A program made the translations under genes and the position numbers. From Cyanobium sp. CACIAM 14 (GTDB lineage: Bacteria; Cyanobacteriota; Cyanobacteriia; PCC-6307; Cyanobiaceae), in assembly GCA_000708525.1 (NCBI GenBank), contig JMRP01000011.1, positions 1 through 64,000 of the forward strand: DNA of 64,000 nucleotides, in the 5' to 3' direction. The notes beneath the pieces were generated by a model. The model worked only from the letters and a program-made list of their open reading frames with translations. It ran no database searches and was not told where the DNA came from. Each line of letters begins with the position of its first letter. Within the stretch, counting starts at the first letter, position 1. Positions 42,360-51,924 of the stretch are shown one piece after another.

Positions 42360-43539
42360 TTTCGCCACCTTCAACATCGCCATCGTCGTGCTGGCGATCG
42401 GTCGCTGGCTGAACCGCAAGGTGGCGGTGCTGAGGGAGTTCAACATCCCCGAGCCCGTTACCAGTGGCCTGCTCGTCTGCATCCTGCTGGCCCTCGTCCA
42501 CGGGGCCACGGGCATCGACGTCAGCTTCAATCTGCAGACACGGGATTTTCTGCTGCTCTACTTCTTCGCGGCGATCGGTCTCAACGCCGACATCAAGACA
42601 CTGCTCTCCGGCGGCAGGCCCCTGCTGATCCTGGTGTCGGCCACCGTGGTCTTCATCGTTCTTCAGAACCTGACCGGCGTCGGCGTTGCCACCCTGCTCG
42701 GTCTGAATCCCCTGGTGGGGTTGCTGGGTGGTTCCGTGTCCATGCTCGGGGGACACGGCACGGCGATTGCCTGGGCTCCGAGATTCGCGGACACCTACGG
42801 CATCAGCAATGCCAAGGAGATCGGAATCGCCTGTGCCACCTTCGGCCTGGTTCTTGCCTCCCTCATGGGTGGTCCCATCGCCCGCCTCCTCATCCGCAGC
42901 CAGAGGTTGAAGCCCGAACAGGCCTCCGGGGTCCAGGGCAACGCCGCAGCGTCCGAAGGCACGGAGCCCGTGACCTATTTCAGTCTGCTGCGCACCCTGT
43001 TCTGGCTGAACATCAGCCTGGGGCTTGGCGAACTGCTGCATGAAGCCCTTCAGTCCGCCGGCAGCAACCTGCCCCTGTTCGTCTGCTGTCTGTTCGCGGC
43101 GATCCTGCTCACCAACACCGTGCCGCGACTGCTGCCCATCGGCTTCCTGGCGCCGCCCCGCTCCCTGGCGATCGTTTCGGACATCTCCCTGGGCATCTTC
43201 CTGACGATGTCCCTGATGAGCCTGCAGCTGTGGACGATCGCGTCGCTGGCGGGGCCGATCCTGGCCATCCTTGCCGCCCAGTTCGCGATCGCCTTTCTCT
43301 ACGTCATGACCGTGGTGTTCCGGGCGATGGGAAGGGATTACGAGGCCGCCGTGATCTGCGCCGGCTTCGCGGGGTATTCCCTTGGCGCCACCCCAACGGC
43401 CATGGCCAACATGTCGGCGGTTGCCAGGAAGTATGGCGACGCCCACCGGGCCTTCATCGTGGTACCCCTGGTGTCAGGGTTCTTCGTGGACATCAGCAAT
43501 GCCGTGGTGATCCAGCGTTTCCTCGTCTGGTTGGGCTGA
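42346..43539 (+). CDS. gltS: Sodium/glutamate symporter
   Basis: GltS/ESS-family transporter importing L-glutamate with Na+, 397 residues, about 10-12 membrane helices in two inverted halves. The pore-loop signatures are GGSVSMLGGHGTAIAWAP in the first half and AGFAGYSLGATPTAMANM in the second, both typical for the family. NIPEPVTSGLLVCILLALV matches its N-terminal region. ATG at 42346 lies inside the end of glsA. With glsA it could supply glutamate for osmolyte or nitrogen metabolism. Confidence 0.93.
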   Translation: MQFDSFATFNIAIVVLAIGRWLNRKVAVLREFNIPEPVTSGLLVCILLALVHGATGIDVSFNLQTRDFLLLYFFAAIGLNADIKTLLSGGRPLLILVSATVVFIVLQNLTGVGVATLLGLNPLVGLLGGSVSMLGGHGTAIAWAPRFADTYGISNAKEIGIACATFGLVLASLMGGPIARLLIRSQRLKPEQASGVQGNAAASEGTEPVTYFSLLRTLFWLNISLGLGELLHEALQSAGSNLPLFVCCLFAAILLTNTVPRLLPIGFLAPPRSLAIVSDISLGIFLTMSLMSLQLWTIASLAGPILAILAAQFAIAFLYVMTVVFRAMGRDYEAAVICAGFAGYSLGATPTAMANMSAVARKYGDAHRAFIVVPLVSGFFVDISNAVVIQRFLVWLG

Positions 43540-43573
43540 CGCCCGCCGGTGGGCACGCGCCTGCCCGGGCCCC

Positions 43574-44953
43574 TCAGAAGCGAAGGGTGGCCCGGATCAG
43601 CCCCGCCCAGACGCCGAGCGTCTCCGTTCCCGGCGGGTACGGCCCGTTCAGGGCCTGGGCGACATCGGCGAGGCCGGTCAGGGCTCCCTGGGGCCGGCTC
43701 AGCCAGAACAGGGCGGGCGTGAGGGTCAGATGGTCGCTGACGGCGATGCGGTAGAAGACCTCATAGGCCAGTCCGCGGTCGTCGATGGCGCTCCCGCTCA
43801 GGGTCCTCAGGGCCGTCAGGTGCGAGGGGCTCCCCAGCGCGACTCCCAGGCTGTTGCCCACCCCCAGCACATCGTTCCAGACCAGTCCGGCGTACCAGGA
43901 CCGGGAACGGGCCCCTGACACCCCGGCCACGGCATAGGACGCGAAGCGGAAGCTGTCCTGGCTCCAGCCGGCGCTGATCGAGGGCCACCAGCCGGAGCTG
44001 CGGGGCTGCCAGTACCCCGCCAGCGACCAGGAGCCCAGGGACCCGTCGCGCCCTTCGCCGGCGAGCTGGCTGGTCAGAGGCGTGCCCCTCAACCGCACCG
44101 GTGGACGGCTGAGGGTGTAGGCCGCGGTGACGTTCCACTGGGGCCGGGTCAGGGCCAGCTGCAGGGTGCTCGTGCTGGAGGAGGCCGGCGAGAACAGTCC
44201 GCCAGCCAGGGAGGCGTCGTCGGCCCGCCCGGCCACGTAGGCGTAACCCAGGCTGAGACCCTGCAGCGGCCCCCCGGGTCGCCACCAGGCCCCGAAGCCG
44301 CCTCCGAGCCGCTTGCTGTAGGCCCCGGGGGCCCCGGCGTACTGGAACAGGTCGAGGATGGGCGAGGCGTTGTAGACACTCGGCCAGACGGGCAGCATGT
44401 CCAGCTGCATGACCCGGGCGCCGACGCTGAGCCGGATCTCCGGTGTCACCGGAAACTGGAGATAGGCCCGGTTCACACTGACCAGCCGACCGGAGCAACC
44501 TTCCCCGCCTCCGCTGCATGTCGGCTCCTGGAAGGCGAAATCCAGGCGGGAGAGAGGGGTGGGCGGATTGGAGAAGAAGCCGGAGGGGGCGAAGTCGCCG
44601 CTGCGCAGGCGGATCCGGAACAGATCCTGACCCGTGAAGCTGGTGTCGATCGTCAGACGGACGTCATGGTTGAGGCTGAGGGCGTTCAGCAGCGGTTCGC
44701 CGTCCACGGCATTGGTGGCCGCATCGATGGCGGTGCCTCCGTAGCGCAGGGCTCCCGCCGCTCCAGTGATCTGGACCCGCACCGTCGTGGTGGGCGCGAA
44801 ACCGCTGGCCTCCAGTTCCTCGACGGTCTGTTGGATCGACCCGGGACCCTCCAGGGCCGGCCCGGGTCCGATCTCCTGGGCCAGGAGCGGGCCGCTCGCG
44901 CACCCGAGCCAGGCTGCTGCCAGCCAGGCGGGGGAAGCGGCGGAGCAGGACAT
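43574..44953 (-). CDS. Cyanobacterial outer-membrane porin-like protein
   Basis: Exported protein of 459 residues: signal peptide to about residue 25 (GPLLAQ), then a beta-rich sequence with many alternating aromatic strands, ending in RATLRF whose terminal Phe is typical of outer-membrane barrels. The pattern LDFAFQEPTC, YLQFPVTPEIRLSVGARVMQ and LGGGFGAWWRPGGP resembles the carbohydrate-selective (OprB-like) porins of cyanobacteria. The usual SLH domain at the N-terminus of large cyanobacterial porins is not seen; only a short helix (SIQQTVEELEASGF) is present. The transported solute is unknown. Confidence 0.78.
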   Translation of the reverse strand: MSCSAASPAWLAAAWLGCASGPLLAQEIGPGPALEGPGSIQQTVEELEASGFAPTTTVRVQITGAAGALRYGGTAIDAATNAVDGEPLLNALSLNHDVRLTIDTSFTGQDLFRIRLRSGDFAPSGFFSNPPTPLSRLDFAFQEPTCSGGGEGCSGRLVSVNRAYLQFPVTPEIRLSVGARVMQLDMLPVWPSVYNASPILDLFQYAGAPGAYSKRLGGGFGAWWRPGGPLQGLSLGYAYVAGRADDASLAGGLFSPASSSTSTLQLALTRPQWNVTAAYTLSRPPVRLRGTPLTSQLAGEGRDGSLGSWSLAGYWQPRSSGWWPSISAGWSQDSFRFASYAVAGVSGARSRSWYAGLVWNDVLGVGNSLGVALGSPSHLTALRTLSGSAIDDRGLAYEVFYRIAVSDHLTLTPALFWLSRPQGALTGLADVAQALNGPYPPGTETLGVWAGLIRATLRF

Positions 44954-44968
44954 GGGCCGTCGGGCCGA

Positions 44969-46651
<1,683 letters not shown>

Positions 46652-46737
46652 CTACCTCCGTCGCCGCCGGTGGACCTTTCGCTTCTGGGCCGCCGCGCCT
46701 GGGATGGTTAGCCTGGCATCAAACCTTGGATTCCGTG

Positions 46738-47229
46738 ATGGCCCGCGTGAACACCGGCGAGAAGGCTGGCGGGATGAGTGCCGTGAGGACTGGCTCCCTG
46801 CTTCGCAGGATCGCACCGCTGAATCGGAGCGGTGGCGTTCCTTTCGCTGCGGCCTTCGCCTCCGTGCTGCTGGGCGGGATGGTGCTCGGCGCGGTCGGTG
46901 CCCGTGCGGCGGTGATGGGAGCGGCAAGGGCTCTTCCCTACCCGGAGGCCGTGAGCCGCACCCATGACGCCGCCGAGGCGGTGCTGGCCGGCGCCGGCGC
47001 CGAGACCTGTCTGCGCGGAAAGCTCACCAACGCGCTGGTGGGCCTCTCCAGCAGCTGCGAAGCCAATGGCGAGCGCAATGCCCTCTGCCGTCTGGCGGAC
47101 AGCGCGGCCGTGGTCACGCCCATGACCCTGGCCTTCATGCGCGAGACCGCCACCCGGCTGCTGGCCCTCATCGACAGCCCCGACGGGGCTGCCACCCCCA
47201 AGGGCGGTCCCGCCTCCGCGCGCCCCTGA
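46738..47229 (+). CDS. Membrane-anchored hypothetical protein
   Basis: Protein of 163 residues with an N-terminal membrane anchor (about residues 35-62, VPFAAAFASVLLGGMVLGAV) and an extracytoplasmic helical domain carrying three cysteines (TCLRGK, SSSCEA, ALCRLA). In-frame TTG 46726 and GTG 46735 just upstream are alternatives. No family recognised. It is divergent from pgm and converges on the next exported protein, which also has cysteines. Confidence 0.55.
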   Translation: MARVNTGEKAGGMSAVRTGSLLRRIAPLNRSGGVPFAAAFASVLLGGMVLGAVGARAAVMGAARALPYPEAVSRTHDAAEAVLAGAGAETCLRGKLTNALVGLSSSCEANGERNALCRLADSAAVVTPMTLAFMRETATRLLALIDSPDGAATPKGGPASARP

Positions 47230-47301
47230 TCCCTCGGCAGGGGGCCTGACCTTCCGGAAGCGACCCTTCTCCAGGGCCGCTCCCCCCTCCCCGGAGGGAG
47301 T

Positions 47302-47769
47302 TCAGTTCTGGCTGGGGCGGATCAGCTTCAGGCCACCCTGCGCACCCGGCTGGCCATCCCCCGCCGGCTTGGTCACCGGCAACTGCTGGCGGCAGACGGC
47401 GGTGAGGCTGCGGGCGGCCCGGTCGATCGCCTCCCGGCGCTCGAAGCTGTTGCTGGCGGCCACCACCGCCTGCTGCCGGATGGTCCAGAGCACGTCCTTG
47501 CAGCTGGCCGGCAGGCGCGGGTGATCCAGCAATGGGTTCGCCAGGGTCCGCGCCTTCTCGCAGGGCTCGGCGCTGTTCTCGCGGCCGCAGGCCAGGGTGA
47601 TCAGCTGCAGGGAGCGGAAGTCGGAAGCGGGCGGGAAGGGTGGTGGCTGCGGGGCGGCCCCCAGGGGTGAGGCCCCGAGCAGCGGCAGGCTTCCCAGCAG
47701 GGCCAGCCGTCCCAGGACGGATCGGCGGCGGCGCGGGCCCCGATGGGAGTAGGCGACGGACCGGTCCAT
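47302..47769 (-). CDS. Exported hypothetical protein
   Basis: Protein of 155 residues. A basic N-terminus and hydrophobic stretch (VLGRLALLGSLPLLGASPLGAA) form a likely signal peptide. The mature part has four cysteines (ACGREN, EPCEK, ASCKDV, VCRQQL) in a helical context, which could form disulfides in the periplasm. It lies 22 bases downstream of the monooxygenase gene on the same strand. No known family. Confidence 0.6.
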   Translation of the reverse strand: MDRSVAYSHRGPRRRRSVLGRLALLGSLPLLGASPLGAAPQPPPFPPASDFRSLQLITLACGRENSAEPCEKARTLANPLLDHPRLPASCKDVLWTIRQQAVVAASNSFERREAIDRAARSLTAVCRQQLPVTKPAGDGQPGAQGGLKLIRPSQN

Positions 47770-47791
47770 GGCGGGCGGAAGGGTCCCCCAA

Positions 47792-49054
47792 TCATGCCGG
47801 CCCCCTGCCCTGCCCATCGCTCGGCCCATCGATCGGGCCCAGCCCGTGGCGCAGTTGGCGCTGGCCTGCCAGCCAGCGCCGGGCCAGCAGGGGACCGCTC
47901 CAGCGGGCGGTGCGGGCCAGCAGATGCCGCAGCCGGTGGCGTCGCCGCAGCAGATCGGCCCGGCGGGCCTCCTCCTCCTGCAACCGCTGGATCCGGCGGA
48001 TCTCCGGCAGCCGGGCGGCCGTGACCGCTTCAAGCGCCGCGTCGATGGCGCCGGTTTCCCCCGCGCGCAGGGCGGGGACCAGCAGGCGGGCCGCCACTAG
48101 GGCATCGCGCAGGGCCATGTTGATGCCCTGGGCCCGCAGGGGGCTCATGGGGTGGGCGGCATCGCCGAGCAGCAGCAGGCCGGGGCGATGCCAGCGCGGG
48201 CAGAGACCGACCCGTACCGGCAGGCGCAGCGGGCCCTGCACGGCCTCCGGCGGCAGCGCCCTCAGCAGTCGGGCCAGGGGCGCCGGGGCGTCGCCGGCCC
48301 AGAGTTCAGCCCAGCCCCCTGGAGCGGCCGGGGGCGGCGGGTGCGCTCCTGGCTCGAGCGCCCAGCCCAGTTGCACCCCGCCACGGGCGGAGGGGAAGAG
48401 GGCGTAGCTGCCCGCCGGCCCCACCACCGTCACGAACCGACCGGCCAGCCAGGCCAGGAGTGGCCCGGCCGCCGGGGCCTCCAGCCGGAACCAGAGCACC
48501 TCGAGAGGGGTGGGGGCAAGTTCGAGCGCAAGATCCGCCTTCTGGCGCAGCAGGGAGTCCCGGCCGTCGCAGGCGACCACCAGTTCCGCCTCCAGGCAGG
48601 TGCCGTCCGCCAGGCCGATACCGACCACCCGGCCGCTCCGGCGGAGCAGCTCCCGCACGGCCTGGCCCTGCAGCCGCCGGAAGCCGGGCTGCCTGCCAGC
48701 CTCCGCCACCAGCTCCCGCAGCAGGGAGTCCTGGTCGATCAGGGTGCAGGGCTGGCGAGCACCCATCGGTTCGGCCGTCTCGAACAGGAGCTGACCGTCG
48801 AGGTGGAAGCTCCAGGCGGTGAGCGGAAGCTGCCTGACCGCCTGAGGCAGGGGCATGAACCCCATGGCGGCCAGGGCCTCAAGACCGCTGGGCATGAGCC
48901 CCTCGCCGCGAAAGCGGCGGCTCGTCCGGCCGCCGGCCTCCACAAGGTCCACCGTCAGGCCGCTGCGGCTCAGCAGCAGGGCCAGAGCGACACCGGTGGG
49001 ACCGGCGCCGACCACCACGACCCGGGCCGAGGCTGGGCCGGAAGGGGGACTCAG
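47792..49054 (-). CDS. FAD-dependent monooxygenase (UbiH-like), probable CTG start
   Basis: Flavoprotein hydroxylase of the UbiH/PHBH type. The N-terminal FAD fold VVVVGAGPTGVALALLL, the DG motif (VVACDGRDSLLR) and the second FAD motif LLLGDAAHPMSPLRAQGINMAL are all intact. If started at the first GTG (49018) the protein would begin in the middle of the first beta strand. Reading from CTG 49054 adds 12 residues (SPPSGPASARV) and creates a CTGA overlap with the upstream stop, giving 420 residues. Substrate unknown; quinone or tocopherol-like ring hydroxylation is possible but not shown. Confidence 0.85.
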   Translation of the reverse strand: MSPPSGPASARVVVVGAGPTGVALALLLSRSGLTVDLVEAGGRTSRRFRGEGLMPSGLEALAAMGFMPLPQAVRQLPLTAWSFHLDGQLLFETAEPMGARQPCTLIDQDSLLRELVAEAGRQPGFRRLQGQAVRELLRRSGRVVGIGLADGTCLEAELVVACDGRDSLLRQKADLALELAPTPLEVLWFRLEAPAAGPLLAWLAGRFVTVVGPAGSYALFPSARGGVQLGWALEPGAHPPPPAAPGGWAELWAGDAPAPLARLLRALPPEAVQGPLRLPVRVGLCPRWHRPGLLLLGDAAHPMSPLRAQGINMALRDALVAARLLVPALRAGETGAIDAALEAVTAARLPEIRRIQRLQEEEARRADLLRRRHRLRHLLARTARWSGPLLARRWLAGQRQLRHGLGPIDGPSDGQGRGPA

Positions 49055-49320
49055 GTGAAGGAGTTGTAGTTGAGGCCTTTCTCCGGAGGAGCGCCCTCCG
49101 TGCCCTGGAGGGAGTGCTTCTTGCTGAGCAGATAGTCCACCAGCTCCTGCTGCAGGGTGAGCAGTTCGCTGGTGCAGCCCCGGAAGGCGGCCCGATGGCG
49201 GATCTCGTCGTGACGGGTGTGCAGATCCCTGAGCATCAGGTTGATGGCATCCAGGCGGGGGGTGACCTGGCGGGAGGCAGGGGGGGACACCGGCTCCATG
49301 GATGGTGCGCTACGCATCAT
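49051..49320 (-). CDS. Short helical protein in the monooxygenase operon
   Basis: Protein of 89 residues with two helical stretches (RLDAINLMLRDLHTRHDEIR and SELLTLQQELVDYLLSKKH) and a disordered tail. No family recognised. Its ATG at 49320 overlaps the stop of the broken phospholipase-D-like gene as ATGA, and its stop overlaps the probable CTG start of the monooxygenase as CTGA, so the three were probably one operon. A later start at 49299 is possible. Confidence 0.65.
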   Translation of the reverse strand: MMRSAPSMEPVSPPASRQVTPRLDAINLMLRDLHTRHDEIRHRAAFRGCTSELLTLQQELVDYLLSKKHSLQGTEGAPPEKGLNYNSFT

Positions 49321-49547
49321 CGAATCGTAGACGCCACCGCCGGTGCCATCCCCGCGGCCCTGACAGTGCCGCTGCCGCAGTTGCGACGCTGGAGGGCGAT
49401 CTTGCGCCGCAACCGGCCGTTGACGCCCAATTCGGCGCCCCGCCAGAGGCGGTTCAGTTCCGCCTCGAAATGACGTGCCAGCAGGGGCGACCGGATCAGC
49501 AGCAGAGTTTCATCGTTCTGGAAAGCGGCGCTACTACTATGAACATT
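49317..49547 (-). pseudogene. 3' remnant of a phospholipase D-like gene
   Basis: About 76 codons read NVHSSSAAFQNDETLLLIRS, then SPLLARHFEAELNRLWRGAE and NGRLRRKIALQRRNCGSG. This matches the C-terminal end of PLD/Nuc-family endonuclease-like proteins, where NDE, SP-LA--F and RLW are conserved around the second HKD site. The HKD motifs and everything upstream are missing, and the frame beyond 49547 is low-complexity antisense of the next gene. The retained stop overlaps the next gene as ATGA. I infer that the insertion of the ribbon-helix-helix/helicase pair truncated it. Confidence 0.65.
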
Positions 49548-49557
49548 GAACACACAC

Positions 49558-49734
49558 ATGACGCAGGGAGCGGCGGTAGCTGAGATCCGTTCCCGCATCC
49601 CGGTTCCGTTGCGGCGCCAACTCGACCAGCTCGCCGTCCGAAACTTCCGGTCCCAGTCCGGTGAGATCGCCGCGGCAGTTGCGTCATGGGTCGCCCAGCA
49701 CCAGCCGGCCGGCGCACCGGGGGAGGGAGCCTGA
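49558..49734 (+). CDS. Small ribbon-helix-helix-like protein
   Basis: Protein of 58 residues: EIRSRIPVPLRRQLDQLAVRN followed by SQSGEIAAAVASWVAQ, a strand-helix-helix pattern as in Arc/CopG proteins. The TGA overlaps the ATG of the helicase by one base (TGATG), so both are cotranslated. A small DNA-binding protein coupled to a helicase suggests a mobile or plasmid-like origin. A TTG four codons upstream is an alternative start. Confidence 0.55.
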   Translation: MTQGAAVAEIRSRIPVPLRRQLDQLAVRNFRSQSGEIAAAVASWVAQHQPAGAPGEGA

Positions 49735-50885
49735 TGGGCTTTGCCCTCCGTTCCTACCAACAGGACTTGGTGGACCGCAGCTGCCAGGCCCTCAAGGTGC
49801 GTCAGGCCCCGCTGGTGGTGGTGCCCACCGGCGGGGGGAAGACGGCCCTGATCGCCGAGATGGTGCGCCTGAATCGCTCCACCGACCGGCAGTCGATCGC
49901 CATCTGCCACCGCCGGGAAATCGCCCTGCAGATCACCGCGGCCAACAAACACCACACCGGCCAGGCCCCGGAGCTGGTGCTCTCCGGCAGCCGCCCCGAC
50001 TGGTCCGCGCCGGTGCTGGTGGCCATGGTGCCGACGCTGGCCCGCCGGCTGGCCCACCTCCCCCAGGGCGGCCTGCTGCTGGCCGATGAGGCCCACCACA
50101 TGGGCAGCACCAGCTGGCAGCGGGTCCGGGATGCCCTCGCTCCCGATCTCACCATCGGCTTCACCGCTACCCCCATACGCCCGGATGGCCGCGGCCTCGG
50201 TGGCGCCGGGTCCAATGTGCTGCTCGCGGGGTCCCCGCCGAAGTGGCTGATGGAGCACGGCTTTCTCTGCCCCTATGACCTGTATGCCAGCCCCGCCCAG
50301 ATCAACGTGGCTGGCGTCAGCACCAAACTGGGCGACTACGACCCCACCCAGCTCCAGGAGCGGGTCGTGGGTCTCGCCGGGGCCGTCGTGGAGGACTGGC
50401 AGCGGCTGAACGTGAACCGGTTGCCAACCATCACCGTGGGCGTCAGCGTCGCCCATGCCCAGGAACTGGCAGCCAGCTTCCGGGCGGCAGGCATCACGAC
50501 CATGGCGGTGGACGGGTCCATGGCCACCGCCGAACGGGACCGGATCTTCGCCGACTTCCGGGCGGGTCGGATCACCGTGCTCTGCGCCTGCGTCGTGGTG
50601 GACGAGGGACTGGACGTCCCCGAAGCAGGCTGCCTGCAGCTGGTACGGCCCACCCGATCCCTGCGTCTCCTGCGCCAGCTCCAGGGGCGGGTGCTGCGAC
50701 CTTCACCGGGCAAGGAGCGGGCCTTGCTGATCGACCACGGCCCCAGCTGGAAGGAGCTCCACATGTCCTACGGGGAGATCTCCAGGTCTTTGGGCCCCGG
50801 CCAGATGGACATAGCAAAACGCAATTGCTCTCTCTTCGTTCGGGGAGCTGGTGGCCGTATAAACTCTCTACGACCGGCGGCTTAA
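49734..50885 (+). CDS. Superfamily 2 DEAH helicase
   Basis: SF2 helicase of 383 residues. Q-motif-like LRSYQQDLVDRS, motif I PTGGGKTAL (Lys about 37), motif II DEAHH, motif III FTATPIRPDGRGLGG, motif IV/V region (AVDGSMATAERDRI, VVVDEGLDVPEAG) and motif VI QLQGRVLRPSPGK are all present. The layout resembles RadD and phage-type helicases, which are longer; the C-terminus stops soon after the helicase core. Its neighbours are a ribbon-helix-helix gene and AT-rich accessory DNA. Confidence 0.85.
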   Translation: MGFALRSYQQDLVDRSCQALKVRQAPLVVVPTGGGKTALIAEMVRLNRSTDRQSIAICHRREIALQITAANKHHTGQAPELVLSGSRPDWSAPVLVAMVPTLARRLAHLPQGGLLLADEAHHMGSTSWQRVRDALAPDLTIGFTATPIRPDGRGLGGAGSNVLLAGSPPKWLMEHGFLCPYDLYASPAQINVAGVSTKLGDYDPTQLQERVVGLAGAVVEDWQRLNVNRLPTITVGVSVAHAQELAASFRAAGITTMAVDGSMATAERDRIFADFRAGRITVLCACVVVDEGLDVPEAGCLQLVRPTRSLRLLRQLQGRVLRPSPGKERALLIDHGPSWKELHMSYGEISRSLGPGQMDIAKRNCSLFVRGAGGRINSLRPAA

Positions 50886-50940
50886 CGCCGTGCTCGAGAA
50901 GATCAACCCCCCCTAGGCCTAGCTGGAACGGTGACTGGCT

Positions 50941-51090
50941 ATGTTCCTGCAGCTGTGGAAGCTTGTCCAGCTGGTCAGACGCAAGCAGGCCCCGCGCATG
51001 GCCGTGTATGCCCTCCTGGCCAGACAGGTCCGATGGACCTACGACAATTTTCGGCTCACCGGCAATGCGCTCGGACGCCCCTGCTGGTAG
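50941..51090 (+). CDS. Possible 49-residue basic peptide
   Basis: ATG at 50941 opens a 49-codon frame with sensible protein character: a helix WKLVQLVRRKQAPRMAVYAL, then QVRWTYDNFRLTGNALG, ending in Trp. It is basic and amphipathic. No family is known to me, and the start lacks a strong ribosome-binding site. It is listed because the composition is unlike that of chance frames nearby. Confidence 0.35.
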   Translation: MFLQLWKLVQLVRRKQAPRMAVYALLARQVRWTYDNFRLTGNALGRPCW

Positions 51091-51271
51091 CCACAGGAAG
51101 ATCCCGGCATGCAACACTGCGGCAGGTCGAACTCATCAAGGCCGCCGACGTCCTCCCCTGAAGTCGTTTGCGGGTGTGCACGATAGGCGGGACTAGGTGC
51201 GGTTTGCCGAAAGAGTCTTCATGCCTAAAGCTGAGCATGCCGTTGCTGGGGGCGAGATAATCCCATTGCAT

Positions 51272-51300
51272 TTGGAATGCCAACTCCGACTGTGTATAGT
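51272..51300 (+). promoter_or_regulatory. Sigma-70-type promoter
   Basis: TTGGAA (51272-51277) and TATAGT (51295-51300) are separated by exactly 17 bases, close to the sigma-70 consensus. The start codon of the secreted peptide gene follows 44 bases after the -10 box. Confidence 0.6.
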
Positions 51301-51343
51301 TGAAGAGATCTACAATTAGGTCGCATTCATTCGCCTCGGCAAC

Positions 51344-51607
51344 ATGCTCATGCTCCGCTTCCTCGCCATTGCCGCAACGCTACTTAGCTCAGCGTTGACC
51401 ATTCCTGGGTATGCCCAACAGTTCTACGGACAAATGAATGGCTATGGAAACTGCGTTGGCTATGGGTGTTCAAGAATTTCAAGCCCGCAGCAAGAAAGTT
51501 TCCAACGCAAGAGTGGGTGGAGCTCTGGAGACTATATGGGACCTCCTCAGAATCAGAACGCCACTCCTCGAAACGGCCATGGAAGCGGTGACTACATGGG
51601 CTGGTAA
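51344..51607 (+). CDS. Small secreted peptide with SGDYMG repeats
   Basis: Protein of 87 residues. A signal peptide occupies residues 1-25 (RFLAIAATLLSSALTIPGYAQ). The mature part is Gly/Asn/Gln/Tyr-rich with two cysteines (GNCVGYGCSR) and a short repeat SGDYMG that occurs twice (SSGDYMGPP and GSGDYMGW), the second ending the protein. A good promoter lies upstream. No family recognised; it could be a structural or bacteriocin-like exported peptide, but no export or immunity gene is adjacent. ATG 51350 is an alternative start. Confidence 0.6.
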   Translation: MLMLRFLAIAATLLSSALTIPGYAQQFYGQMNGYGNCVGYGCSRISSPQQESFQRKSGWSSGDYMGPPQNQNATPRNGHGSGDYMGW

Positions 51608-51924
51608 AGCCCAATTGGAACTTCCGTTTTTCATCCAGTAGAAGTAGAACATTATAGTCCCACTTGTAGGCCAGGTCCAAACGGGATTTCTCGTGGTTCC
51701 CCATGACCAGGGCTTGGAGGAGGAGCTGGCTGAGCGCTGCCACAAGACGAATCGTGAGCCAAGGAACTGGCTCCAACGATGGCCAACTCGATACTGAATC
51801 CTCCCCCTGCCGGGGTGAGCGAAGCTTGCGTGCAGAGGCCCGACTCCCGCAGCCGTTCCTCTATCGGGCAAACCGGTTCAGCCTGCTTAGCATAGGCATC
51901 GAGCAAAAAGGACAAGCCACGGCT
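51608..51924. other. Region with decayed antisense coding traces
   Basis: No gene on the plus strand. On the minus strand two frames read like protein for short stretches (for instance RLVAALSQLLLQALVMGNHE and KWDYNVLLLLDEKRKF near 51776-51620) but are broken by a frame change and by the end of the secreted peptide gene. I regard this as a possible gene remnant of unknown family. Confidence 0.3.

Larger units (their letters stand above)
50886..51343. other. Accessory intergenic region with one small frame and a promoter
   Basis: A 458-base stretch downstream of the helicase in which base composition falls. It contains a 49-codon frame (50941-51090) and a clear promoter near its right end. 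Nothing else is recognised. Confidence 0.5.
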
